DNA from: Streptomyces qinzhouensis
GTDB taxonomy: Bacteria; Actinomycetota; Actinomycetes; Streptomycetales; Streptomycetaceae
Length of the DNA stretch: 64,000 nucleotides
Direction: 5' to 3'
Assembly: GCF_007856155.1 (NCBI RefSeq)
Contig: NZ_CP042266.1
Span: 7,564,001 to 7,628,000, forward strand
The translations under genes and the position numbers were made by a program. Below are positions 8,633-16,833 of the stretch, in pieces. Numbering within the stretch: position 1 is the stretch's first letter; every line of letters begins with the position of its first letter. Below the pieces are notes generated by a model. The model ran no database searches. It saw only the letters and a program-made list of their open reading frames with translations, and was not told the DNA's origin.

Positions 8633-9124
8633 GTGGAACCGATCGAATATCGCAACCGGGAAGCGCGGCGGGCACTCGTCCTGGTGGTCGTCTCCGCCGT
8701 CTGGGGTTCGGTGGCCCTGGTGCGTCTGCTGCGCGGCGCCGACCCCGGTTTCTTCGATGCCCTCAGTATCGCGTCGCTGGTGCTCGCGCCCTTCCTGCTC
8801 AATGCCGGCCTCGGCCGGATCACCGTCGACGCGACGGGGATCCACGCATGGCGCCCGTTCGCCCGCAGGACGTACCACTGGCAGGACATCTCCGGAATCA
8901 CCGTCGAGGAGCGGACCGGCCGGGGATACGGCGCCCACCGGATCAAGATCCTCCGCCATGGGCGCCGGGCCCGCTTCCTGCCCGCGCCGTATGTCGACAG
9001 CCGCGCGTCGCGCCGGTGGTACGAGGAACTGCTCACCCAGGCCGAGGATCTCAGGGCCCGCCACCGTGCCGCCCTCGCCGACGGGTCAGGCAGGCCCGGT
9101 GGCGGCCCGGCGTCCATGGGGTAG
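8633..9124 (+). CDS. PH-domain-containing small membrane protein
   Basis: 163 residues from a GTG start preceded by AGCGAGAG. Two hydrophobic segments near residues 15-35 and 45-60 are followed by a bacterial PH-like domain (RITVDATGIHAWRPF ... YHWQDISGITVEE), as in many short actinobacterial proteins. The C-terminus is charged and cytoplasmic. No enzyme motif is visible and the role is unknown. Its promoter region would contain the palindrome cluster at 8348-8474. Confidence 0.8.
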   Translation: MEPIEYRNREARRALVLVVVSAVWGSVALVRLLRGADPGFFDALSIASLVLAPFLLNAGLGRITVDATGIHAWRPFARRTYHWQDISGITVEERTGRGYGAHRIKILRHGRRARFLPAPYVDSRASRRWYEELLTQAEDLRARHRAALADGSGRPGGGPASMG

Positions 9125-9290
9125 CCGCCGGGGCGCATGCGAACGCGCCGCGGATCGCCGCGGCGCTCGCTGCTCGTGCGGTGCGGACAGTGCCGGAGGC
9201 GACCGCGGTGGTCCGGCGCTACGTGATATCGCTGGAGACCCGGATCAAGGCGGCGGCGTCGGGCCGGGGCCGAACACGCCCGACGGGCGA

Positions 9291-10511
9291 CTACCGGAAC
9301 TGACCCTGTGTCAGCTCCCGTACCAGAGCCCCCACCTGGGCGGTTTCGATCAGGAAGCCGTCGTGTCCATGGCGGGAGGCGATCACCCGCAGGGTGTCCG
9401 CGCCCGGCAGGAGGGCGGCGAGACGGCGTTGCTGGGCGAGTGGATAGAGGCGGTCGGAGTCCACCCCCGCGACGAGGGCGGGCATCGCCGCGCGGCGCAG
9501 TGCGGTCCGCTCGCCGCCCCTGCCGCGGCCGATGTCATGGCTGTTCATCGCCTCGGTGAGGACCACATAACTGCCCGCGTCGAACCGGTGGACCAGCTTG
9601 TGCGCCTGATGGTCGAGATAGGACTCCACCTGGTAACGGCCCCCGCTCCAGGGGTTTTCGGCGCCCTGCGGGGTCCGGCCGAAGCGTTCGTCGAGCTCCG
9701 GTTCGGAGCGGTATGTGACATGGGCCAGTCTGCGGGCGATCCCCAGGCCCCGGTGCGGCCCCCCGCCGGGCCCCGCGCCGTGGTAGTCGCCGCCGTGCCA
9801 GCCGGGGTCGGAGCGGATCGCGTCGAGCTGGACACGGGCCCAGGCGATCTGTTCGGCGCTCGCGGCGGCGGTGCAGGCGAGCAGGAGGAGCGCGCCGGTC
9901 CTGGCGGGATGGGTGACCGCCCACTCCAGCGCCCGGTTGCCGCCCATCGAGCCGCCGATCACCAGGGCCCAGCGGTCGATGCCGAGGGCATCGGCGAGCC
10001 GGACTTCGGCGGCCACCTGGTCACGGGTGGTGAGAAAGGGGAAGGAGCCGCCCCAGGCCCGGCCGTCGGGGCGCGGCGACGAGGGGCCGGTACTGCCCTG
10101 GCAGCCGCCGAGCACATTGGGCACGACCACGAACCACCGGTCGGTGTCGAGCGCCCGGCCGGGTCCGATCAGACCGTCCCACCAGCCGGGGGAGGGGTGG
10201 CCGGGACCGGCGGGACCGGCGGCATGACTGTCGCCGGTGAGGGCGTGGAGGACCAGGACCGCATTGGCCCGGTCGGCGGCGAGCGTGCCCCAGGTCTCGT
10301 ACGCGAGCCGGACCCCGGCCGGTGCGGGCGGGGAGCCGGTACGGGACTCGGCGCCCGGTGCTCCCGGCAGTTCGCCGCCCGCCTCCAGGGCCAGACCCCC
10401 GGGCAGCCCGACCCACCGGCGGCGGCCCGGCGGATCCCCCTCCCGCCAGGCGCCGCCGGCGGGAGGGGCGGAGCCGGTCCGCGCTCCGGGGACTCCGGTT
10501 CCGGTGCTCAG
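9291..10511 (-). CDS. metX: Homoserine O-acetyltransferase, apparent CTG start
   Basis: 406 residues if read from the CTG at 10511. It transfers acetyl from acetyl-CoA to homoserine, the first committed step to methionine. It is an alpha/beta hydrolase with the nucleophile Ser in GGSMGGNRALEW, Asp in VDSDRLYP and His in SRHGHDGF. The conserved N-terminal half (VRLAYETWGTL, LHALTGDSHAAG, GWWDGLIGPG) lies upstream of the first GTG at 10130, and no ATG, GTG or TTG occurs in frame between 10511 and 10130. The codon overlapping the metY stop is CTG in a CTGA arrangement, where an ATGA coupling would be expected. A CTG start or a one-base change is inferred. An annotation starting at 10130 would lose about 127 essential residues. 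Confidence 0.85.
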   Translation of the reverse strand: MSTGTGVPGARTGSAPPAGGAWREGDPPGRRRWVGLPGGLALEAGGELPGAPGAESRTGSPPAPAGVRLAYETWGTLAADRANAVLVLHALTGDSHAAGPAGPGHPSPGWWDGLIGPGRALDTDRWFVVVPNVLGGCQGSTGPSSPRPDGRAWGGSFPFLTTRDQVAAEVRLADALGIDRWALVIGGSMGGNRALEWAVTHPARTGALLLLACTAAASAEQIAWARVQLDAIRSDPGWHGGDYHGAGPGGGPHRGLGIARRLAHVTYRSEPELDERFGRTPQGAENPWSGGRYQVESYLDHQAHKLVHRFDAGSYVVLTEAMNSHDIGRGRGGERTALRRAAMPALVAGVDSDRLYPLAQQRRLAALLPGADTLRVIASRHGHDGFLIETAQVGALVRELTQGQFR

Positions 10512-11863
10512 GAGGCGCCCTTGGCCGCGCGGAACCCGGACTCCAGATCCGCCTTCAGATCCGTGAGGTTCTCGATGCCCGCGGAGAGCCGGACCAGCCC
10601 GGGGCCGGCGCCCGCGGTGGCGAGCTGCTCGGGGGTGAGCTGGCTGTGGGTGGTGGAGGCCGGATGGATGATCAGACTCCGTACATCACCGATGTTGGCC
10701 AGATGGCTGAACAGCTCCACGGCGTCCACGAACCGCTTTCCGGCCTCGGCGCCGTCCCGCAGCTCGAAGGAGAGAACGGCACCGGCGCCGCGCGGCAGAT
10801 AGCGGCGCGCCGCCTCGTACCAGCGGTTGCCGGGCAGCCCCGGATAGTGGACGGCCGCGACCTCGTCCCGCTGCTGGAGCCACTCGGCGAGGGCCAGCGC
10901 GTTGGCCGAATGCCGTTCGATACGGAGGCTGAGCGTTTCGACGCCCTGGAGCAGCAGGAAGGCGGAGTGCGGGGCGATCGCGGGGCCGAGGTCGCGCAGC
11001 AGCTGGACCCGGAGCTTGACGGCGAAGGCGCCGTGACCGAGGTCCGGCCAGTACCGCAGACCGTGGTAGCTCGGGTCGGGCCGGTGGAAGTCCGCGAAGC
11101 GCTCGGAGTGGGCCCCGAAATCGAAGGTGCCGCCGTCCACCACCACACCGCCGAGGGTGGTGCCGTGCCCGCCGAGGAACTTGGTCGCGGAGTGGACCAC
11201 GATGTCCGCGCCGTGCTCCACGGGCCGCAGCAGATACGGCGTCGGCACGGTGTTGTCCACGATCAGCGGAACCCCGGCCGCATGGGCGGCGTCCGCCACC
11301 GCCCTGACGTCCAGCACGTTCCCGCGCGGGTTGCCGAGGGTCTCCGCGAAGAAGGCCTTGGTGTTGGGCCGGACGGCGGCACTCCACTCCTCGGGGTCGT
11401 CCGGGTCCGCGACGAAGGACACCTCGATCCCGAACCGGGGGAGGGTGTGATGGAAGAGGTTGTACGTGCCCCCGTACAGCGAGGCACTGGAGACGATGTG
11501 GTCACCGGCGCCCGCGACGGTGAGCACCGCCAGGGTCTCCGCGGCCTGCCCCGAGGCCACCGCCACCGCCGCGACCCCGCCTTCCAGAGCGGCGATCCGC
11601 TGCTCCAAGGCGTCCTGGGTGGGGTTGTGGATCCGGGTGTAGATGTTCCCCGGCTCGGCCAGCGAGAAGAGGTCCGCCGCGTGCGCGGTGTCCCGGAAGA
11701 CGAAGGACGTGGTCTGGTAGATCGGCACCGCCCGGGCCCCGGTCGCCGGATCGGGTACGGTCCCGGCGTGCACCTGCTGGGTCTCGAAGGACCAGCCCGG
11801 CCTCGGCGCGGGCGTCTCGTCAGGGATGTGACCGGCGGTCACCGAGTCGATGGGCTGGCTCAT
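10508..11863 (-). CDS. metY: O-acetylhomoserine sulfhydrylase (aminocarboxypropyltransferase)
   Basis: 451 residues from the ATG at 11863, which has AAGGAAG eight bases upstream; the open frame extends another 45 codons without family similarity. A Cys/Met-metabolism PLP enzyme: the lysine that binds PLP lies in VHSATKFLGGHGT, and the substrate-binding YQTTSFVF and GNIYTRIHNPT segments are present. It makes homocysteine from O-acetylhomoserine and sulfide. Its stop overlaps the apparent start of metX, so the two consecutive pathway enzymes are coupled, with the later step encoded first. A 16-bp perfect palindrome 149 bases upstream is a candidate operator. Confidence 0.93.
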   Translation of the reverse strand: MSQPIDSVTAGHIPDETPAPRPGWSFETQQVHAGTVPDPATGARAVPIYQTTSFVFRDTAHAADLFSLAEPGNIYTRIHNPTQDALEQRIAALEGGVAAVAVASGQAAETLAVLTVAGAGDHIVSSASLYGGTYNLFHHTLPRFGIEVSFVADPDDPEEWSAAVRPNTKAFFAETLGNPRGNVLDVRAVADAAHAAGVPLIVDNTVPTPYLLRPVEHGADIVVHSATKFLGGHGTTLGGVVVDGGTFDFGAHSERFADFHRPDPSYHGLRYWPDLGHGAFAVKLRVQLLRDLGPAIAPHSAFLLLQGVETLSLRIERHSANALALAEWLQQRDEVAAVHYPGLPGNRWYEAARRYLPRGAGAVLSFELRDGAEAGKRFVDAVELFSHLANIGDVRSLIIHPASTTHSQLTPEQLATAGAGPGLVRLSAGIENLTDLKADLESGFRAAKGAS

Positions 11864-12011
11864 GAGCACTTCCTTACGCGGCGGGAGACGGCCTGCCGGC
11901 GAAGGCCGGCGACGGTCCGACAGGGCACGGCGGGCCCGGTGCCGAGCAACGTAACGACCGGGAATCCGCAGGGGGAAGAGCCCGCTCCGTACCGCCACAT
12001 TGCCGTAACAC

Positions 12012-12027
12012 TCCGGACATGTCCGGA
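12012..12027. promoter_or_regulatory. 16-bp perfect palindrome upstream of metY
   Basis: TCCGGACATGTCCGGA is a perfect inverted repeat in the short gap between metY (start 11863) and the end of the upstream membrane-protein gene (12053). Its position fits an operator for the metYX operon. There is no loop or T-run to suggest a terminator. The binding protein is unknown. Confidence 0.45.
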
Positions 12028-12052
12028 ACCCGAATGGCGGACGGCGGGTTGT

Positions 12053-12670
12053 TCAGAGGGAGTTCACCGGGGTGTGTTCCGTATCCTTCGCCTGCCGCGC
12101 CCGTACCTCCGCCAGGATCCGTTCGAGCCGCCGGGACCGCCGCAGCAGCCGGGGTGTCCGCGCGCCGGAGAGGGCCAGCGCGGTCACCGGAACGGGCCGG
12201 CCCGCCAGTACGGCGAGGGCGATGGACCAGGGCGGGACGCCTGCCAGCGCGCACGCCAGGACGGCCGCCCGGGGTGTCCACGGCAGCAGGGCGAGCGCGG
12301 CCAGGGCCAAGGCGCCGTGCCGGTTCACGACATCACTCGCCTCGCGCAGTTCACCGCTTCCGGGCAGGCGCCCGGCTGCCTCCAGGAGCCAGGGACCGGC
12401 CGACTGCACGGCCGTCGCCACCAGCAACGCGCCCACGGCGGAAGCGGCGACGAAGGTCAGGGCGATCGTGCGCCACCGCCGGGGGTGGAGCGCCGAAACC
12501 CCCATGAGCAGCAACTGGTTGGGCAGGACCGGCAGCACATAGTCGCTGAGCGGGAAGACGGCGAGCGCCGGAAGGAACCACGGCCGGTGCGCGGCCCTGT
12601 CCAGCCGTATCAGCAGCCGTCCGGCGCGGGTCGAGGGAGGGCCGGGAGCGGCGGCCGGGGCGTCAGCCAT
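12053..12670 (-). CDS. VTT/SNARE-associated (YqaA-like) membrane protein
   Basis: 205 residues from the ATG at 12670, which overlaps the SDR stop by eight bases. Four to five hydrophobic segments and the central pattern FPLSDYVLPVLPNQLLL, then a re-entrant-like GALALAALALLPWTPRAAVL loop, recall the DedA/YqaA superfamily of membrane transporters and lipid scramblases. It lies in one operon with the upstream SDR gene. The C-terminus is Arg-rich and cytoplasmic. The family assignment is moderate and no substrate is assigned. Confidence 0.65.
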   Translation of the reverse strand: MADAPAAAPGPPSTRAGRLLIRLDRAAHRPWFLPALAVFPLSDYVLPVLPNQLLLMGVSALHPRRWRTIALTFVAASAVGALLVATAVQSAGPWLLEAAGRLPGSGELREASDVVNRHGALALAALALLPWTPRAAVLACALAGVPPWSIALAVLAGRPVPVTALALSGARTPRLLRRSRRLERILAEVRARQAKDTEHTPVNSL

Positions 12671-13412
12671 GGCGCAGCGCACGGTAGCCGACCGAGGGAG
12701 CGACCCGCATCAGGGCCGGCAGGAGCCGGGTCCTGCCCACATAGATCTCGTTCCGCTCGCGCCGGATGCCCGTGAGCACCGCCCGCGCCGTCTCGTCCGG
12801 GCTGATCTTGCCTCGGCCGCGGCCCGCGGTCATATCGGTGTCCACCAGCGGAAGGACCGCGTCCATGATCCGGACCCGGGGTGCGGAGTCCTCGCACTGG
12901 TAACGCAGGGCGCGGGTGAAGGTCCGGACCGCCGACTTGGCCGCGCAGTACACCGGTGCCGAGGGTTTGGGCACGATCGCCAGCCCGCTGCTGATGTTCA
13001 CGATCGCCGCCGACGGCAGACTCCGGAGATGGGGGAGCAGCCCCGTGGAGAGGGTGATGACGGCATCCAGATTGACGGCCAGCTCACGGCGGAGGACCGG
13101 CCGGAGAGCCCGGGGGTCGCCGGTCAGGAAGGAACTGAGGTTCTGCACTCCGGCGTTGTTGATGACGACGGAGACCTCGGGATGACGGCCGGGGAGCGCA
13201 TCGGTGAAGGCGTCGACGGCATCGGGGTCCGCGAGGTCGACACACTCGGCTGACACCCGGTCGCCGTATTCGGCCGTGAGGTCCGCGAGTCCGGCCGGGT
13301 CGCGTCCCACCGCCACCACATGGGCGCCGAGCCCGGTCAGCCGCCGGGTCAGGGCCCGGCCGACGCCGCGGGCACCGCCGGTGACGAGGACCGTTCTGCC
13401 GGTGAGGTTCAT
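12663..13412 (-). CDS. Short-chain dehydrogenase/reductase (classical SDR)
   Basis: 249 residues from the ATG at 13412; 18 further upstream codons are open but lack family similarity. Classical SDR motifs are present: TGGARGVG cofactor loop (TGxxxGxG), NNAG, and the catalytic Ser in NISSGLA with YCAAK (YxxxK). It is a cytoplasmic NAD(P)-dependent oxidoreductase of unknown substrate. It is followed by the coupled membrane-protein gene and preceded on the same strand by an AraC-type regulator whose stop is 14 bases away, suggesting an operon or local regulation. Confidence 0.9.
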   Translation of the reverse strand: MNLTGRTVLVTGGARGVGRALTRRLTGLGAHVVAVGRDPAGLADLTAEYGDRVSAECVDLADPDAVDAFTDALPGRHPEVSVVINNAGVQNLSSFLTGDPRALRPVLRRELAVNLDAVITLSTGLLPHLRSLPSAAIVNISSGLAIVPKPSAPVYCAAKSAVRTFTRALRYQCEDSAPRVRIMDAVLPLVDTDMTAGRGRGKISPDETARAVLTGIRRERNEIYVGRTRLLPALMRVAPSVGYRALRHG

Positions 13413-13425
13413 GGAGTGCTTCCGT

Positions 13426-14394
13426 TCATGGAATTCTGCTGTCCGTGGATTCATGGCCGGGTACATGGCCGGGTACGTCCGGAGCGCCGGGTGACTGCTG
13501 CCCGAACACCGAGCGGTAGACCGCGGGGGTCATGGCGGTCCGGAGTTTGAAGTGGCGGGTGAAATGGGGCTGGTCGGCATAGCCGCAGGCGAAGCCGATG
13601 ACACCGACCGAGTGCTCACCGTCCATCAGCAGCCCGGCGGCGGTCTCCGCCCGTACCGTCCCCAGCAGTCCGCTGAAGCCGCCCGCCCCCGCCAGCCTCC
13701 GCTGAAGGGTCCGGACGGGAACTCCCAGTTCGGCGGCGAGCTCCCCGAGCGTCCACCGGTGGGCCGGGTCGGCGGCCAGTAACCGTCGGGTACGGGTGAC
13801 CTCGTCCCGGCCGGAATCCGCCGCCCGGCCGCGGGGGCGAGGCTCGGTACGGGACCAGGCGAACCGCCACCGGCCGCTGCCCGGCCCGGGCGGGGGCGCT
13901 GTGAAGGCGCCGTCCGAGAACACGGTGACCGGTGCGCCGCCGCCCGCGGTGACCGTGACGTCCCGCGCTCCGCACAGCGACAGCAGCGCCGTCAGTACGC
14001 CGAGGACGAGGGCGTCCTCGGCGGCATCCGGGGGTTCACCCGGAGGCCCGGCATGTTCGGCGACGATATGCCGCGCACCGCGCTGCCGGATCACCACACG
14101 GTGACGGGAGTGCGTGAACCGCTCCAGCCGTCGCCATCGCTCGAACAGATCGTGCGGCCCGTTGGCGCTGAGCAGGGCGGCGATCGCGGGATCGGACGCC
14201 GCCGTCGACAGTGTCGTGCCGACGCGCATCAGGGGCAGGAGACCGTGGTCCCTTACGACAACTGCCAGGAACGCGCGTTTCGCGGCCAGCGGCAGCAGTG
14301 CCCCGCCGCTCACGGGCGCGACGACGTGGATGTTCTCGGCCGCCAGCCCGCGTTGGACCAGTTCCAGCAGCCTGGCGCTCGCGTACTCCTCCAT
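13426..14394 (-). CDS. AraC-family transcriptional regulator
   Basis: 322 residues. An N-terminal AraC-type (Arabinose_bd/OruR-like) effector domain of about 180 residues is joined to a C-terminal double HTH domain. The first HTH is WTLGELAAELGVPVRTLQRRL and the second contains the family signature IGFACGYADQPHFTRHFK. The start is ATG at 14394. The gene is co-directional with the downstream SDR and membrane-protein genes, which are its likely targets together with its own promoter. The last 20 residues after the HTH are low-complexity. The effector is unknown. Confidence 0.9.
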   Translation of the reverse strand: MEEYASARLLELVQRGLAAENIHVVAPVSGGALLPLAAKRAFLAVVVRDHGLLPLMRVGTTLSTAASDPAIAALLSANGPHDLFERWRRLERFTHSRHRVVIRQRGARHIVAEHAGPPGEPPDAAEDALVLGVLTALLSLCGARDVTVTAGGGAPVTVFSDGAFTAPPPGPGSGRWRFAWSRTEPRPRGRAADSGRDEVTRTRRLLAADPAHRWTLGELAAELGVPVRTLQRRLAGAGGFSGLLGTVRAETAAGLLMDGEHSVGVIGFACGYADQPHFTRHFKLRTAMTPAVYRSVFGQQSPGAPDVPGHVPGHESTDSRIP

Positions 14395-14539
14395 GGCAGT
14401 CCCCTTCGCTCCGCTCCGCGGGAAACGTTAGGTCCGGCCCGGTGGGGCCGTCTTGAACGATCACGCCACGGAGGAGGCGGGCGGCCGGGCCGCGGTACTG
14501 CGGGCGGGTCCGGGGGGAGAGAGTGGGCGTGCGGTCCGG

Positions 14540-15703
14540 TCAGGCGGCGGGCTTGCCGGGCTGGTCGTGCGTGGCGCAGTGGATGCCGCCACCGCCCGAG
14601 GCGACGGTGTCGATGGGGACCAGGACGACGTCCCGGCCGGGGAAGTGCTCCCGCATGATGCCGCGGGCACGGTCGTCGGCCTTCCGGTCGCCGAACCGGG
14701 GCAGGAAGACCGAGTCGTTGGCGATATAGAAGTTGGCGTAGGACGCCAGGAAGTCCTCGCCCTCGCCCGTGATCTTCCGCAGGTCGGGCTGGGGGAGTTC
14801 GACGATCTCGAACCGCCGCCCGCGGGCGTCCGTCGCCGTCGACAGGACGGACTCGGCCTGGTCGGCGGAGCGGGACCAGGAGTCCGGCGGGGTGCCGGGG
14901 AAGGCCCGGTCGAGCAGGACGACACCGGGTTCGGTGAAGCGGACGAGACTGTCGACATGGGCGTCGGTGATGTCCTCGCCGCGCACGCCGGCCAGCCACA
15001 CCACCTTCTCGACGCCGAGCGACTGCTTGAGCTCGGCTTCGATCCGGTCCCGGCTCTTGCCGGGGTTGCGGTTGACGTTGACGATCGAACTCTCGGTGAT
15101 CAGCAGGGTGCCTTCGCCGTCGGTCTCGAAGGAGCCGCCCTCGGAGACCAGCGGGGCCTGGACCCGGGGGATCCCGTACTCGGGGAGGAGTTTCCGTCCG
15201 ACGCGGGCGTCGTTGGTGTGCTCCTGCTTGTCACCCCAGCCGTTGAAGTTGAAGTCGACGCCGGTGACCTTGCCGCCCTGTTCGACGAAGACGGGGACGG
15301 TGTCCCGGGCCCATAGATCGTCGACGGCCAGCGGGATGACCTCGACCTGGGAGCCGCAGGCCCGCTGAGCGGCCTTCACCTGCTCGGGCCGGGCCATCAT
15401 CACGACCGCTTCGTACTCCCCGACGGCCCGCGCGATCCGGGCGATGTCCTCACGCACATAGGGCAGATCCTCCTCCCAGACGGAGGTCAGGGCCGGCCAG
15501 GACATGAAGGTGCGCGTGTGGCTCTCCCACTCGGCGCCCAGCCGGCGCCCTCCGGTCGCGGCCGCCGTCCGGGGCGAGCCACCGGTGGCGCGGGGCCGGG
15601 CCGCGGGTTCGGCCGGACCGCAGGCCGAGGCGCCGAGAACCAGGGTGCCGAGTCCGGCGAGAGCGCGCAGGGCGGCCCGCCGGGAGGGGGAGATGAAGGA
15701 CAC
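14540..15703 (-). CDS. Agmatine deiminase-like (PAD_porph family) Tat-exported lipoprotein
   Basis: 387 residues from the GTG at 15703, preceded by CAGGAG. The N-terminus has a twin-arginine signal (SPSRRAALRALAGLG) and a lipobox ending ASAC, so it is exported folded and lipid-anchored. The mature part is a guanidine-modifying pentein of the agmatine deiminase/peptidylarginine deiminase family: WARDTVPVFVE, the NGWGDKQEHTNDARVG region, EGGSFETDGEGTLL, DAHVDS (catalytic His) and the C-terminal GGGGIHCATHDQP with the catalytic Cys. It probably deiminates agmatine or a peptidyl arginine outside the membrane. The upstream palindrome at 15858-15875 and a divergent TetR gene suggest inducible control. 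Confidence 0.88.
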   Translation of the reverse strand: MSFISPSRRAALRALAGLGTLVLGASACGPAEPAARPRATGGSPRTAAATGGRRLGAEWESHTRTFMSWPALTSVWEEDLPYVREDIARIARAVGEYEAVVMMARPEQVKAAQRACGSQVEVIPLAVDDLWARDTVPVFVEQGGKVTGVDFNFNGWGDKQEHTNDARVGRKLLPEYGIPRVQAPLVSEGGSFETDGEGTLLITESSIVNVNRNPGKSRDRIEAELKQSLGVEKVVWLAGVRGEDITDAHVDSLVRFTEPGVVLLDRAFPGTPPDSWSRSADQAESVLSTATDARGRRFEIVELPQPDLRKITGEGEDFLASYANFYIANDSVFLPRFGDRKADDRARGIMREHFPGRDVVLVPIDTVASGGGGIHCATHDQPGKPAA

Positions 15704-15857
15704 GGACGGCTCCTGTCGTGGTCGGCCGGAGGCTGAACCTCCCGCCGGGTGGTACGGGTGGCACGGGGCGTGTAGGTGCCCAGGGCAAGGATGCGCACGG
15801 CGCACCGGAAACGACGGTCCGCACGGAAAGCGGTCCGCCGCGTGTCGCCACCCTGAC

Positions 15858-15875
15858 ACTGACCGATTTGTCAGT
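15858..15875. promoter_or_regulatory. TetR-type inverted repeat in the agmatine deiminase/TetR intergenic region
   Basis: ACTGAC-CGATTT-GTCAGT, a perfect 6-bp inverted repeat with a 6-bp spacer, is typical of TetR operators. It is 155 bases upstream of the deiminase gene, inside the 455-bp region (15704-16158) shared with the divergent TetR gene at 16159. The rest of that region holds an AT-rich stretch (about 15875-16045) and no convincing gene. Confidence 0.5.
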
Positions 15876-16158
15876 CAAATTTCATCGCCGAGTGGAGTCG
15901 GAGGGTGACTATCTGATGCGTATAGTCGACTTTGTCCGGCCTTGAAGGCGGAATCTTGCGAAAGGTACAGCTGTTGGGCGCTCGCGCTTGGCCCATGGGG
16001 GCATTTCTCCGCCCTGGAACTGAAAAAATCATCAGGAATCTATGACTGCCGGAGCGGACGGGCCGGACAACTCCGCCCGGAACCGGGGTGCATACCGGGC
16101 CTTACCCCCCATGACCTGCTACGCACCCCCGCTACCGGGTCCCGGTAGAGTGCGCGCC

Positions 16159-16740
16159 ATGTCGTCTCGCAGCACTCGGATCCTCGAAGCGGCCGCCCGG
16201 GTGATCGCCCGGCGCGGGGTTCGCGGCCTGCGTGTGGAGGAGCTGGCCGCGGAGGCCGGCGTCTCCACCGCCCTGATCTACTACCACTTCAAGGACCGGA
16301 CCGGGGTGCTGCGCCGGACCCTGGAGTTCATCAACGACCGCGCCGAGCGCTACACCACCGACCGCGATCCGGACGCGCCGCCCCCCACTCCCCGCGAGGA
16401 GCTGGAGGAGACCCTGCTGCTGGAGCTCCAGGACGCCGTGGAGGTCCGGGAGAACAGCGCCGCCTGGGGCGAGCTGCGCGCGAGCGCCGTATTCGAGGAG
16501 GCCCTGCGCGAGGACCTCGCCCGGGCGACCCTGGACTGGGTCCAGGAGGTCGCCGCCCTGCTGGGCCGGGTCCAGCCGCTGGCGCCGGCCTCCTCGCTCG
16601 CGGCCGCCGCCGAGCGGCTCACCGCGCTTCTGGAGGGACTCAGCATGCGCTGGCTCAGCGGCGGCATCCGCGTCGACCATGCCCGGGACCTGGTGCGCGG
16701 CGCGATCGACGCGGAACTGGCGGGGCTCCGGCGGGACTGA
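16159..16740 (+). CDS. TetR-family transcriptional regulator
   Basis: 193 residues from the ATG at 16159; upstream in-frame codons exist but MSSRSTRILEAAARVIA is the usual TetR N-terminus. The HTH is VEELAAEAGVSTALIYYHFKDR (about residues 30-51; the recognition helix holds STALIYYHF). The ligand-binding domain that follows is acidic and Leu-rich. It is divergent from the agmatine-deiminase-like gene, and the inverted repeat at 15858-15875 lies between them, so autoregulation and control of the deiminase are the simplest inference. The inducer is unknown. Confidence 0.9.
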   Translation: MSSRSTRILEAAARVIARRGVRGLRVEELAAEAGVSTALIYYHFKDRTGVLRRTLEFINDRAERYTTDRDPDAPPPTPREELEETLLLELQDAVEVRENSAAWGELRASAVFEEALREDLARATLDWVQEVAALLGRVQPLAPASSLAAAAERLTALLEGLSMRWLSGGIRVDHARDLVRGAIDAELAGLRRD

Positions 16741-16833
16741 CGCGGGCCCGGCGGGCTCCGGCGGGACCGGCGTGGGCCTTGGCGGCGCTGCCGGGTGCGG
16801 CGCCGGACGCCGCCGCGTGCCGGTGTTGCGGAT

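Noticed and set aside
9125-9303. Plus-strand stretch with good codon bias ending RTRPTGDYRN, resembling the end of an HK97-gp10-like tail protein
   Set aside because: Too short and without a start codon in context. It overlaps the 3' end of metX, so the resemblance may be chance.
11864-12052. SAM riboswitch upstream of metY
   Set aside because: No SAM-I, SAM-II or SAM-IV core sequence could be traced on the minus strand. Only a 16-bp palindrome stands out.
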